From contig JACVRA010000200.1 of NCBI GenBank assembly GCA_019828545.1, forward strand, positions 62,262-126,261: a DNA stretch of 64,000 nt. Direction: 5' to 3'. Positions 47,778 to 61,705 of the stretch are shown one piece after another (position 1 is the stretch's first letter; every line of letters begins with the position of its first letter). The DNA comes from Paracamarosporium sp. OC-R06-R3. Taxonomy: Eukaryota > Ascomycota > Dothideomycetes > Pleosporales > Didymosphaeriaceae. The notes below the pieces were generated by a model. The model ran no database searches. It was not told the origin of the DNA and worked only from the letters and a program-made list of their open reading frames with translations. A program made the position numbers and the translations under genes.

Positions 47778-48545
47778 CTACAACAGCCCAGCAAGCCCCA
47801 GCAACACCGCAACCGCACCGCCAACAGGGATATCCATCGCGACCGCCGCGCCGGTCTCGAACCCGCTCGCACTGGCCACCGACGCACTCGCCGTGCTGGA
47901 CTCGGTAGCCGACGCCTCAGTGCTCGTCGCCGACGCCGTGGCCGCCGTCTTCATCGCGCTCTTCGCCGACGCAATGGATGCGCTGCTTAGCCTGTGATCG
48001 AACGATTAGCAAACTAGCTTCTCTCTTTCTTCTCCACTGCTTTCCCGCGCTTGCACCTGTCCCTAACTCTCCACCCATCCATCCATCCATCCCTCCCTTC
48101 CCCTCCCCCCAAAAAGACGGGAAAGAAAAAAGGAAAAGCAAAAACTCACGGCGCAGCCGCCAAGCAGAACTGCGTGACCTGGTTCTGCACCGGCGGCCTG
48201 TCCTCGCTGCCCATGCAGTTGTTGTAGCACGTAAGCTTGTTGGTGTAGTTGTCGCACAGGCAGATGTAGTCGTTGCCCTCGCAGCCCTTGATCATCTTGT
48301 CGTACTGGTCGACGCAGGCGTCCACGATGCTGGGGGGGATGTTAGCATGTGCGGTTGGAAAGGGGACTAGCGCGAATGGGGTGGAGAGATGGATGGGCTG
48401 CGTGATAGGGGCACTCGACGTACTTCTGCGCGCAGACGCTCGTGTCGCTGGGTGTGCTTGCTGCGGCGGTGGTTGCGGCCGCGGCGGCAGAGGCGACGCT
48501 CGCGGCGGCCAGGAAGACGGAGGTGAGTGCTGTGGCGAAACGCAT
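47778..48545 (-). CDS. GPI-anchored secreted protein with eight cysteines
   Basis: Cell-wall or membrane protein of a conserved Pezizomycotina family (often named GPI-anchored serine/threonine-rich protein); function unknown. Exons 48545-48424, 48329-48150, 47982-47778; introns 94 and 167 bp; 507 nt, 168 aa. Signal peptide MRFATALTSVFLAAASVASA. The compact domain has eight cysteines (VCAQN, DACVDQYDKM, KGCEGNDYICLCDNY, LTCYNNC, VTQFC), giving up to four disulphides; spacing is not the classical CFEM pattern. A Ser/Thr/Ala-rich stalk (ATASATSTEASATESSTAS) follows, then a C-terminal hydrophobic tail GGAVAVLLGLAGLL at the stop codon: a standard GPI signal. Both junctions restore frame (CAQ/NIVDAC and AAAP/ASIAS). 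Confidence 0.88.
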
Positions 48546-50207
48546 TGTGCTTCTTTCTCTCTGTTGATGTCGAAATCGAACGTATCTCTCAGACGCAAAG
48601 TAACAAAGTATTAAAACGTAGTAAGTAGAGACCCAGAACGAGTGATGGGCAAGCAAGCAGGCAAGAAACGCGTCTGTCGAGAGCAGCTCTTTCAGCGAGG
48701 AATGCAGGATCCGAAGCTGGGAAAAGAGGAGAAGCGGAACGGCGTCGGCGGTGATTTATTGTGCTTCCTCGGAGGGCTAGGCAGGCAGGCCAGCCAGCCA
48801 GGCATCCATCCCTGAGGCTTTCCCCAGACGAGACGGCAAGGCGCGCAATGGGCGTGCGTCGCCCAGTCCTCGCGGCGCGTCTGTCCGTGTCGAGACGAAA
48901 AGCTCAGGTCATGATCCCTTGCGTTGCGGCGCTGCGGCGTTGTTTGTGTGGCACCACGGGCGCACGCACACGCACACAGAGCGATACCAGAAGCAGTGCT
49001 CGTCCCACGGTGTGTCCTCCCTCCCGTCGTCCTCTCTCCACCGCACCATCCTCTCTCCCCAGCTCAATTGCTCAAACCTTCTCTCCTCTCCTTACCAGCG
49101 CATCCCCTCCTCAACCGTGCATCCAATATCCGCTAGGCCGCGCCGCGTTAGCCCACCCGAGCTTTCCTTGTCCCCTGCACATGATTGGCGGAAGTCTCAT
49201 GATCGCCGCTGGGATCCCTTGCCCCTGCGCCGGGCTTCTATCAATTGTGACAGGGGAGCCGAACCTCCAATTTGGAGGCGCCGAGCGCACCGTTGAGCTC
49301 GATTGATTTGGCGCTGTGCTGCGCGCCTCGCTGGAACAAATCCGTATACCGTAGTCTTGCAGATCCCCGGCTGGATCAAGCACGAATCACTATTCCTGAC
49401 CATCTATTCTACCGCAGAGTCTTGCAATCGCCGGTTGGACCAGGGGTGGTTGAGGGCCAATCTAGAAACAGGTAGGGGCGTAAAAGTGTATCTTTAGGAC
49501 GATAGAGAGAGACTGTATCATATTGTATGATAAGATGAGATGAGACGAAAGTAGCGAGCCTGGTTAAAAAGTCGTGCAATGCGACGCCACACAACCGCTC
49601 GCTAGGCAAGCAAAAAGGTATCACATCAGAATCACGCATGCCCTTCGGCCCACAAACATTCTTGCTCCTTATATTAAAATTCCTATTGTCAATCTGAGAA
49701 GGCTTTTGTAAGGCCATGAATATGGGCTTACAGGGCTAACACTCTCTAGGACACGAACACTATGAAGTATAGCTGAATTGAGACTAAACTAGAAGTGAGG
49801 AATGTTGAGGTAGATAGAGAAGTAGTCCTGATATACCCATAACAAATCCTCACGCTGACTCAAAGTCACGTGATCAGCCAACCATATCCAGAAATAACAG
49901 TGAAGGAACATGAAAGGGAGGCCCGTTCACTTACAGCTTTGCTGGGTTTTATGCCTGTGAAAGTTGGGACGGAAGCAAAGGGTGAGTACGGGCATCCCTC
50001 GTACTGGCTCCTTATACTTCTTCATGTCGTTATACTTGATCGAAATCTTTTTACCCCGGCCCTTTTGTGCCGATTCCCAGGGGAGTCTCCTGTTTATTTT
50101 TCTGTTACTTTCTGTACTCAGGCCTTCGCCGAACTTTCGTAAAAAAAAAAGTTCCAGATGAAAGAAAAAAACAAAATCCAGATCCAAGTACTTAGTCAAA
50201 GCTAACA
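48546..50207. other. Intergenic between GPI-protein gene and second HET gene
   Basis: GPI-protein promoter, then 1 kb with overlapping frames and no gene. Contains one copy of the dispersed repeat described separately. Confidence 0.45.
49953..50006 (+). repeat. Copy 1 of a dispersed 54-bp repeat
   Basis: GTGAAAGTTGGGA followed by GG, GCA, AGGGTGAG and TCCCTCG blocks; about 42 of 54 bases match 63600-63653 in the same orientation. Origin unknown. Confidence 0.6.
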
Positions 50208-52024
50208 TCATCGTATGATAAACTCTTCTACCATATCTAAATGATCCTCGACATAATTATCGCACGGAAAGCTCTTCTTAGACTCTAGAAGCTCCTCCAA
50301 GTTCGTAAACATATAGCAATCACCACTAACAAGTGCCCAGCTTCCGTCAGAATTCGATCTCAGGAGGCATACCGAAGCCGCACCTGATAGAATGCAAATT
50401 ACATCCCCACACATGGTAGCTTCAGGCACGATAACCAAGCGATCACCCTCCATCAAACCTATCCTACCTTCTTGAAGAGCCTCGAAAAATCTTCTCATCT
50501 TGTAGAAATCGACGGGACGCAGTGCCTTGCAATGTTAGATCAGCAATTTCCGGGCTTCTCCCAGGAGATTAACCTACCAAGCCATTTATGTCCCACGTAG
50601 ACCAGTCCGAGTCATCAAGCTCGTGATCCATCGAGGACATAGCTGGGGATGGTTAATATCGCTCGTATTCCAGCGGGTCCCTAAGCTTACCTTCAAAGAC
50701 CTTTCCCCCAAGGCAATCGCGTACAGTCGGCATGTCACACATCCCTCCCATATTGCCATACTGCTGTGCGATGCCCAGGCCGCAAAAAAGCCTCTGTTTC
50801 TGTTTCTCAGCATCGTATTCGTTTACAAAATGGAAAACCTGGCTTCTCTCCATTATCCTCCCGTATTGAAACCCCTTCACAAGGAGCTCCAGACATGTCT
50901 CTCCGCTCTGGCTTCGTTGAGATCGTACTGTATACTTTCCTCCGCTGGGAAGACTGAGTTGTGGGTCAAAGGAGGCATCTTCATCGTGTCCATAATCAGC
51001 GGTAGTGTAAGAATAGTTGAGTGGAAGGTTCTGAGACCAATCTGGTATCCAGGAAGGCATCGTTTTGTCGTGTGGATAGCGAGCAGCGACGAGTAAGCGG
51101 AGTCCTAGCACAGGTAAGAGGTATAATGCAACTTGGATAAAACATTCTTCTACACTCTGCCCATAATTGATTAGACTGTCAATTTGTGACGATCCAATCC
51201 CCATTAGAGACTGCAGCGCAAAGACCCTGTCTTTAGGATCAGTTGCTAAACAGTCTCTACTTTTGAATAACAGGTCCCATAGGTTGAACTGTGGTGCCAA
51301 GAACTCTGTCAGAGACCGTTTCAATCCTATCAGAGGGGGGGGGGATTTGTCGATCGGTTAAACGTCTCTCACGGTGGTACCCGCGGCCCACCCAGACGAG
51401 AACCTTGGATGAAGTTACGTTAGAGCCGTACATGACTACGGCGTTTTTTCCGCAGACCTCTTGTAGGACCCATATTCTTTTGAACCATGGTAGATCGAAT
51501 AATGCGTCCATTTCTTGAGCGACAGCCTCATTGGGGAAGGGGATACTGTGAACAGCGCCCCAGTCTCCCGTCTCAAAGCTTTTATCCACTACGGCCAGCT
51601 CTTCAAACAAAGAACGACATTCTGTGACCTGTTCACCAAGAAATACAATAACCGATGAAGCAAGGTTATAGATATCGTTCATTAGGCGAACCTGGTTGGC
51701 TCTCTCTTCTAGATCGTCCTGATTAATGCAAATAGCATCGATCCAGAGTAATCTGTCTTTATCTAGGAGACGCAGGCGTCGCAGTGCATCATGACAATTT
51801 TTCCCAATAAGCAGCTCACTCTTAGGATTGTAGAGCTTAATCGAATGCCTCTCAGTGGGGTCTCCCCAAGTATAGGATAATGCGTTGTAATCAAGGTTTG
51901 GATCCGATAGTCGTACGTGTGTGATCGTACATGTAACAGGGTCTGACAAGTTCGGGCTTGGATGTAAAACAAGAAGTCGAATCGAATCGTTATGCTGTAG
52001 TGGCCGGTAGCGATAGCGGAGCAT
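50208..52024 (-). pseudogene. HET-domain gene split by a homopolymer frameshift
   Basis: Exons 52024-50691, 50642-50578, 50525-50208; introns 48 and 52 bp. HET motifs: YNALSYTWGDPTERHSI, LWIDAICINQDDLEERANQV, VIVFLG, then LPWFKRIWVLQEVCG. The frame then meets a run of ten G on the plus strand (51335-51344), coding Pro, after which the first frame ends within about 30 codons. The expected continuation (EFLAPQFNLWDLLFKSRDCL, ATDPKDRVFALQSLMG) is in the frame reached by dropping one base. Exons sum to 1717 nt; with nine G they would be 1716, giving 571 aa with one open frame, a normal HET length. The C-terminus, LMEGDRLVIVPEATMCGDVI, is the usual HET C-terminal barrel. Causes: slippage mutation, a length-variable allele, or a base-call error. 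Codon use is less GC-rich than in the flanking RSP5 gene. Confidence 0.82.
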
Positions 52025-53126
52025 TTTGGCAAAATCGTAAGGGTTATGAGGAGAAGTTGCAAACCAAGTGTGCTTGCAGATAGTTATCAGGAGCGACGGA
52101 CATCAGGCAACAGCCTTGCTGCTCAGCCTTCTTGGGTTTTGTGTTCACTGCGCTGCCACGCAATCGTGCATATGCATCTCACAGCCACTTTTTACATCTC
52201 GTTTCATTCGAAGAAATGTGCAGCACATTCGATTGAGCTATAGTCCATGGCATCTTAAACTTCGTATTGCAACAGGTTCTCTGGCGAGCACGTCCCGGCG
52301 GATGCCCAAACTCAAACAGGAATGGTCAAGGGACATCGGCAGCGGATAAAGACAAGCCCCGATACGCTCTTGATGAACCCGAAGATGCTAGCTCCAGATA
52401 GCGAAGAGAAGGAGAACCTAACATCTGTTCCCCGATTCACTCGCAAAGTACTCCACCCTACCACAATATCACCACCAATAAACCAACACCCTCACTACAC
52501 ACATCCCACCTACCCTCCCCATATCCACATACAAAACTCCAAACAGCGCAGGGGGTCAAAGCTACCCATTTTACACACATTTACTGGCGTGCCACCACGG
52601 CATCGCTAATTAACTACGCTACGCTACCCACCCAAACCCACGCCTCCAAACACCATGTGAAATATACAAGACCGGCCCGCACTCAACCCACTCACTGACT
52701 TCTCCGGCGCTCGCTTTCTCGATCACTCACTCACAGGGAAAAAAAAAGTATAACACGACGGCAAGAAAGATCCAACCATCCAATACACCGATCGATCGAT
52801 CGATCAATCAATCAATCAGCCGTAGAAATACGTTAAGAAAAGAAAGATATGAGCCCGGTTCGGTTTATCCCATCCCATCCATTCGTCCATCCCTCATCCA
52901 TCCATACAGTCATCCATCCATCCATCCATCCATCCAAAATATGTTTGCTTGCTTGCGTGGCCTTCTCATCCTCTCTGCGTGTTTTTGTTTGTACAGGATG
53001 TTTAATCGTCTGTCAACGCCCTCCCGAGCCAGCTAGCTGCGGTTACACATACACACTCCACCCAGCTTGCTTGCTTGCGCCCTGCCCATGCCCTCTGTAC
53101 TTCCCTTTCAACATCACGTCTTTCCT
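52025..53126. other. Intergenic with GATC and CATC microsatellites
   Basis: HET upstream region and RSP5 3' flank. Tandem GATC/AATC at about 52,787-52,818 and CATC at about 52,911-52,936. No gene. Confidence 0.5.
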
Positions 53127-55944
<2,818 letters not shown>

Positions 55945-58470
55945 GGTGTGCGAGCGTCGGTCCTGGTGGCGTCTCTTGCGTTACGGGGCGGCTCGCAGAG
56001 CTCGCGCAAAAGGGGGTCGTTGTTCCTTCGCAAAACCGGCGGGGCTGTCTGTGGCCGGCCTGGAGGCGCGACTGTCGAAGACGTGCAGTGGAGGAGGCTG
56101 TGCTGTGCGGTTGCGGCCGTGCGGCACGTTACAAAGGGCGGCGCGAGTTCGGCGGGCACCCGGCAGCGTAGTGGCCGTGCAAGGCGAGACGACGCTTAGC
56201 CAACCCTTAACAATCGCTGCGAAAGAATGCACTCGCCACGGGAGCTCGGGCGTCGTGGTGTCGTGATGCTCGCGGACTGCAGGCCTGAGCTTGTTGTCGC
56301 CGGCTGCGGTGCCTGCTCCTGCCTTGGCAACCCCACCTTGCTGGAAAGGTTGGTAGTTGGCAGAACCGAGACCTCCACGCCGCTGCAAATCTCGTACGCG
56401 GGACACGGGCACACGCAGAACTCCCAATTCACTCTGTGCTCGAGGCTCTGTTGAAAAGGGGCCGTCGAGACGTCATCCCGGGCCTCGTCATGCGCTGAGG
56501 CTGCGTATGCCACCTCCACGATGATGTCAACTCGGCTCATGCGCCTCAGTTCTCGAATCAGGCCATTACTAGGGTCATCGCAGTATCTTGGTACCGAGCA
56601 TACCAAAATATTCCACATAGCGTATCTCCATCCATACTACGAACCCTAGCTTGCAGATTGTGAGATGGTGGTTCTGTGGAATCGAGGAAAACCAGGCTCG
56701 TTTCACTTCGCTATTCAAACAGTCCGCCACCTCCTGCACACGGACCCAGACAAAAGACCGAAAGTGCGATGCCTGACCCTTTGATACACATGTACACACT
56801 TTTCTCTAACGAATATGCCTACGAAGACAAATTGAATTCCATGTTCATTTTTCCACAAAGATAAGAGTGACCACCTCCCCGTACTAACGGACGCCAATCG
56901 ACGATCAGCGCCAAGTCCAGAACTGGACCTGATATTCCACAAGACCTAATTATCAGCTTGATGATGGGATCCTCCTCATATCCAGTATCAACAGGTCTAG
57001 ACGTTATTGACACGCACGCGCTTATCTCAACAATTTGGGAAAAGCACATCCTTCGTTCTCACATGAGTCGAAGCAGCCAATCGCATCTATTCGCCACTGC
57101 CTGACTAACACCTGAGAAATACTCACTACTGACGCTAGACCCAGAATCGAATATACGCGCTCTCTCTTCACACTGTCAGCTTCGTCCACAAATACAAGAA
57201 TTGCATTCCAGTCATCTTACATGCGTCAGATTAATTGCTTGTGCAAACTTAATTACAACAGGGCCCAGAATTGTAATACATGACGTTCTCTAGCTCATCT
57301 ACAAGATGCAAGAAAAGGCATCTTGGTTCCCTCACGCGTGTAAAAGCTCCAACTAACATACAAAAATCAGATTCAGAATTGGGCGGTCAAAAGTAGTGTA
57401 ACAAGGATCTTGGCTGTGGCGTTTTCAACGAATATGAAGTCGCAGTACAACCACGTGACTATAAACACGTGACTATCTCGTAGGTCACTCTGTTATATCT
57501 ACACGCGGTAGAATTGATATGAGAAGCGGAAGTATTGCAGCCAATAGATTCGGCTTCTCATTCACTCACTCAAAGTTCATGAGTCTCCAGACAAATGTAT
57601 CTCTGGCTTCCTCATATTGCATTATGGTAGCAACGCAACTACATGAGTAACTTCACGAATTAGATTCATTGCTACCAACAACCGTATATCCAGTTAATCA
57701 TGCGATGTGGTTAGTTCCATGTCAACTCGTATTGCCCTTCCAAAACCTCCAAGAACCCCTTCATACCATACCATTACGATAGTGTATACCATGATATTGT
57801 GTATTCATTGCATAGTCTTCCACACGACTCACTAGACGTTCACTTTTCGAGAGCTTTACAGGGACTTGCATCGATTTCTCTTGGAACAACACAGGCATGA
57901 CGCCCACACAAAGATCAAACAAAGTGCCCCTTTCTTTTTGCGGCGTTGGTGTATTGAGTCCTTCCTCGCATGATGAACAATTTTGCTGCCCCGGATCAGA
58001 GAGTTCGATTTGGCCTCTTTGGTCCTCGCTACGATATCATCTGAACGACGGTCGATACAAGTTACTCTTGAAATAATCGCGATGAAGGCTGCTTTCTGTT
58101 CACCTCCGTAGCTTCTTATTCTAGCGATTTACGGGATATCAGGTTGCAAAACGGAATACCAAAACCAAGCGACGTCATGCAAAGGCAAAGGTAAAGCGGT
58201 ACATTCTGGGAATTAAAGAATCATCACATACCAAGGAAAAGGACCATTTGTTGTTGCTCACGATTGTTGCGATCAAACCCAAGTGCGAAGCATGGAACAA
58301 AGAGTAAATAAATTGGTTTCTGTAGAAGAACTATGTACATCAGGCTCATCTTGGCTTCTCCTTTTGCAAGGATACTGAACCCCAGCACCACGATAAGGTG
58401 TGAGCCTCTCGCTGGGGAGGGCGACCCCCGAAGGAGCACACCCCCACCACCCCGGACGCAGGTGGTGTCA
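55945..58470. other. RSP5 upstream region and 2 kb of gene-free DNA
   Basis: GC-rich RSP5 leader/promoter to about 56,570, with overlapping unconvincing frames, then AT-richer DNA to 58,470. No gene recognised; a pair of CACGTG sites is listed separately. Confidence 0.45.
57452..57476. promoter_or_regulatory. Duplicated CACGTGACTAT element
   Basis: CACGTGACTAT occurs at 57452-57462 and 57466-57476, 14 bp apart. CACGTG is the core site of bHLH factors such as Pho4/NUC-1 and Cbf1. No adjacent gene start is visible (the nearest genes begin at 55944 and 59019, both minus), so a function is uncertain. Confidence 0.3.
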
Positions 58471-59019
58471 TCAGTCCAACTCGTGGAATGGACTGGAGTT
58501 TGCCTGTATCCGTTCCCTTGCCAGGCCTTCGGCGTAGGCAGTTCCAAAACTGGAAAAGGAGAAGCTCGGTAGCGTTCTCTGGATCTTCGGGTCACCCTTC
58601 GCAAGCCGTTCGAGGTGGGACAGGATCATAGGAAGCACAGGTGCTGGCGCCTGCGGTTCCGTCATCAATCCAGCGACTAGTGTTCGGTGGGTTTCACGAT
58701 GTGCAGCGGCCAGCGACTGCATGTCGGTCCTCAACCCTTGAACTTCGTCACGAAGTGCCTGGACAGTTGACTCCCCACGAGGGGCCAATGCCGTGTTCAG
58801 CGCTTCGACGCTACTCTGCAGAGCCTCCAGGTTCTCCGGGCGCAGGCCAACTGGACGGTCACGTACCCCCCGAAGGATGGTAACGATCTCGCCAAGCTGG
58901 GATTCAAAGATGCTGGGTCTGACAACCCCAACGTAAACGGAAAGAACAAGAGAAAAAGTGCAAATGGCACCGAACATCGTCCAGGCTGTCGGAAGCCAAA
59001 AAGTAGATGACGCATCCAT
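58471..59019 (-). CDS. Hypothetical membrane-anchored coiled-coil protein
   Basis: Not recognised. Single exon, ATG at 59019, 182 aa. N-terminus MDASSTFWLPTAWTMFGAIC begins a hydrophobic segment (about residues 10-32, including FSLVLSVYVGVV). A regular heptad-like stretch follows (about 40-125: LEALQSSVEALNTAL, LRDEVQGLRTDMQSLAA), then a short Pro/Ser-rich C-terminus. The layout suggests a membrane-anchored coiled coil. Similar short proteins are common beside HET-type and other accessory genes in Pezizomycotina, but I have no family for it. Codon pattern and lack of stops make it plausible as real. An intron extending it at either end cannot be excluded. Confidence 0.5.
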   Translation of the reverse strand: MDASSTFWLPTAWTMFGAICTFSLVLSVYVGVVRPSIFESQLGEIVTILRGVRDRPVGLRPENLEALQSSVEALNTALAPRGESTVQALRDEVQGLRTDMQSLAAAHRETHRTLVAGLMTEPQAPAPVLPMILSHLERLAKGDPKIQRTLPSFSFSSFGTAYAEGLARERIQANSSPFHELD

Positions 59020-59906
59020 GATGGTCACAAAGAGAATCAGAAGTTTTTGCACACAGAAATTGAACAAGGGGCCCAAAACAGCGCGCGAGAGGTGTCAGCC
59101 CTGTGGAGAAGAAAAGAGGAAAATACACGAAAGGGCAGGCGAATTTATGGAAACAAACCAGAGTGACAGCCGTTCTTTCCATCAGGCGTCAATACTGAAA
59201 ATCTGGTGAACGAGGAAAGCACATCCATTGAAGAGGAAAGCACATTCATTAGAGAGAAAAGCACATCCATTGAAGAGGAAAGCGTCGACCGAGGAGTGCC
59301 GTCTTTCGCTGCGTTAGGGCAGCCGCGTTGCGATAAAATCATGACGGCATTGCAATTGTCTTCATTTCTGCAATAAGGGTTTGCTGTATGGGGTGATCTG
59401 TTGTTTCTTCATTCGAACGTGTTCACAAACCCTAAAGTACGCCGTGTTTTTTTTCTCACTCAGCTGGCTGTACAGACACTAGAATTCCCTTCCACGCAGC
59501 GGCCTAGATCGTTAAAATCTAGCATTTTAGCCTCTTTGGAATGTGTTTTTAGAAGCTTACCGTTTGTCGAAAGATGCCGCAGCTCGTCAGAACCTGCCCA
59601 ACTGCAGTCGCTGGATCAGACTTGTTGGTTCGCCATGCGCGACTACCAGTGTACCGGTAAGAATGGGCATGATGCACCACTCAGAGGCTTTGTTCGCTCG
59701 AAGTGATTCTTAGATCGTACTTAAATCCGGTGATGGAGGATGCATGAACAAAATGGCTGACTCGGTTCGTTGAACCGTGGTTTAGGTCGTGCGCCAAGTC
59801 CGAAGCCTCAACATGACTGCCTTTCCCTACCTTCATGACGACGTCCGTATACTTGCTGCTCTCCTTATTCATTTGATCTACAACTCCTACCTGTTTGCGA
59901 ACCGTC
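59020..59906. other. Intergenic with 21-bp tandem repeat
   Basis: Between the coiled-coil gene and the F-box gene. Apart from the repeat at 59212-59285, nothing recognised. Confidence 0.45.
59212..59285. repeat. 21-bp tandem repeat, 3.5 copies
   Basis: Units start at 59212, 59233, 59254 and 59275: GAGGAAAGCACATCCATTGAA with one to five changes per copy. The period is a multiple of three, so the minus strand reads a seven-residue repeat (SSSMDVL), but no gene around it is convincing. Confidence 0.8.
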
Positions 59907-60947
59907 ATGGCTATGAGAGCTGCTCGATGGCTTTACCGGCAATTAGCAACACTCATCCGACCTGGACCAAGGTTGGGCGCATTCACCCTTCCTCCTGAGA
60001 TCATCTTCATGATCGTTGCATATCTTGACATTCCTAGCGCCATATCCTTGTCTTTGACCTGTCGGAGCCTGTACGTCCTTTGTTTTCCTCAAGAGCTGCA
60101 TCTCAGCACCAAAGAAAAGGAAGAGCTATTGCTGTTTCTCGAAAGGGACATAGCCAAGCTATATTTCTGTTATCATTGCACAAAGCTCCATCGATGATAT
60201 TCATGTTGGGGAAACTCATTCAGATGGAGATATTATAAAATTTTACCATGCCAGCTACGCCTTGATGATAGCATCCTTCTCCTTCCATTTACTTGCTGGA
60301 TCCCATACTACCTCGCGCGCTTAGTCATGAACCGACATTTCTACGGGCCTACCCACGGACTCTCTCTCCACAAGCTAGAGAATCGATACCGGGTTCAATC
60401 CCCTACACGTAAAGTCATCGATTCTGAATACCTGCAAGCACGCATTATGGACGATCGACTCCTGCTGCTTACGACGAAGACTATGGGCCACCCAAAACGG
60501 GACAATAGATTGCTTAGAGACTACATCGACAGCCTGGGACACGACATATGTTCACATCTTACCATTGGAAAAGGGTGCCTTGATTATACTCGGGTGCAGC
60601 TGCCTGAGCTTGACATGGGGAGAACCTTACCCGGCTGCTTCGCTCCCTGCCATACATCGTTACGATCCTGCTCTGTATGTCTTACGGACTACGACATCAA
60701 CATATCTTGGGATGGCAGAAAGCGGACCTTCTTCATAAAAGTATCGGCGTATCATGAGCTCGGACAGTGTAGATCGCCCTTCGACTGGAGTTGGCACACT
60801 TTGACCACAATGAGAGCGGTAGGGACGCCACGAATGGCACGTTCGCAAGATTACGGGCTTGGAGTTGTCAGAGACAGGGGGGACAGAGCTGGAGGTTGCG
60901 ATAGTAGAGATTCAGGGACATGGGTCGAGATACCTAGACTGGTGTAG
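59907..60947 (+). pseudogene. F-box protein gene with one in-frame TGA
   Basis: Frame starts at ATG 59907 (MAMRAARWLYRQLATLIRPG). An F-box occupies about residues 27-70: LPPEIIFMIVAYLDIPSAIS then LTCRSLYVLCFPQ, the SKP1-binding helix set. FCYHCTKLHR follows and then TGA at 60195-60197. The same frame continues with no other stop to 60945: IPYYLARLVMNRHFYGPTHG, LLRDYIDSLGHDICSHL and a final WHTLTTMRAVG segment. This matches a Pezizomycotina F-box family in which the KLHR stretch is normally followed by Trp, so TGG to TGA is the likely lesion. Total 347 codons. No fitting intron removes the TGA. Dead allele, truncated product or error. Confidence 0.7.
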
Positions 60948-61705
60948 CGGAGTTCAAAGCAATTACAGATTGTAGCAAGCATTGGCTTCTATAAAGCGCA
61001 GCCTAGAAGACGTTGTTAGTCACGATTGGTCGTTTCATCGCGTGATGCAGGTTGGTGTCTGCGCAACTCGCACTGTCGTGAAATCTCACCCACTTCATTC
61101 TTCGCATAACTTATTGTACAACAATCACGTGAGTATACAGAATTTCGACAACCTATGAGCTCTTGACTAGAATTAGTGTACCCCGATCCCTCCGCTCGTT
61201 TCTGAGGAGCGTTCTCTATTGAAAGTGCTCGTTGGAGTACTTTAGCATGTAGACAGCAAGTAAAGTAGGATATCTAAGGGGTTGATGGAGAAGGTGTTTT
61301 GGGGTATCTATCGGTACACATGACTTGCAATACCCTATCTAATCAGTATGGATTGATTTCGACAAACACTTTCAAGGCACTCGCTCGGCTCCTTCGGTAA
61401 ACGGTATCCCGGTTGTTTCTGGTTCTGGTTAGGCGAGCAGGGAACAGAACGCTCCTAACATGACACGAGAGCGGAGATGTGCCGAGGTAACTTACCCCAC
61501 ATCCTTCCCCAGCTTTACCGGACCGCCAACGACGGACCGACCCTTTATACAGGTGACGACTCCGCATTGGATTATCGTTGTGCTGAGTGTTGGAAAGTGA
61601 AGTTGTCCTTGAGCATACTTCTCGAGAACACACGTACGTTAGCAATTCAAGGACAGCGTCCGTCCCATCGTCCTACACAGCGTCGTCTCCACCACCATCA
61701 CCACC
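60948..61705. other. Intergenic upstream of thiolase
   Basis: F-box 3' flank and thiolase promoter. A CACCAT-rich pyrimidine/AC stretch precedes the thiolase start. No gene. Confidence 0.5.

Noticed and set aside
52787..52936. Direct repeats that might suggest a CRISPR-like array
   Set aside because: They are simple 4-bp microsatellites (GATC, CATC) without spacers, in a eukaryotic genome.
58224..58604. 126-codon minus-strand frame at 58.2-58.6 kb
   Set aside because: It overlaps the better-supported coiled-coil gene in another frame and has no motif.
60385..60412. Sequence resembling a tRNA B box (GGGTTCAATCCCC)
   Set aside because: No A box or acceptor stem pairs around it, and it lies inside the F-box reading frame.
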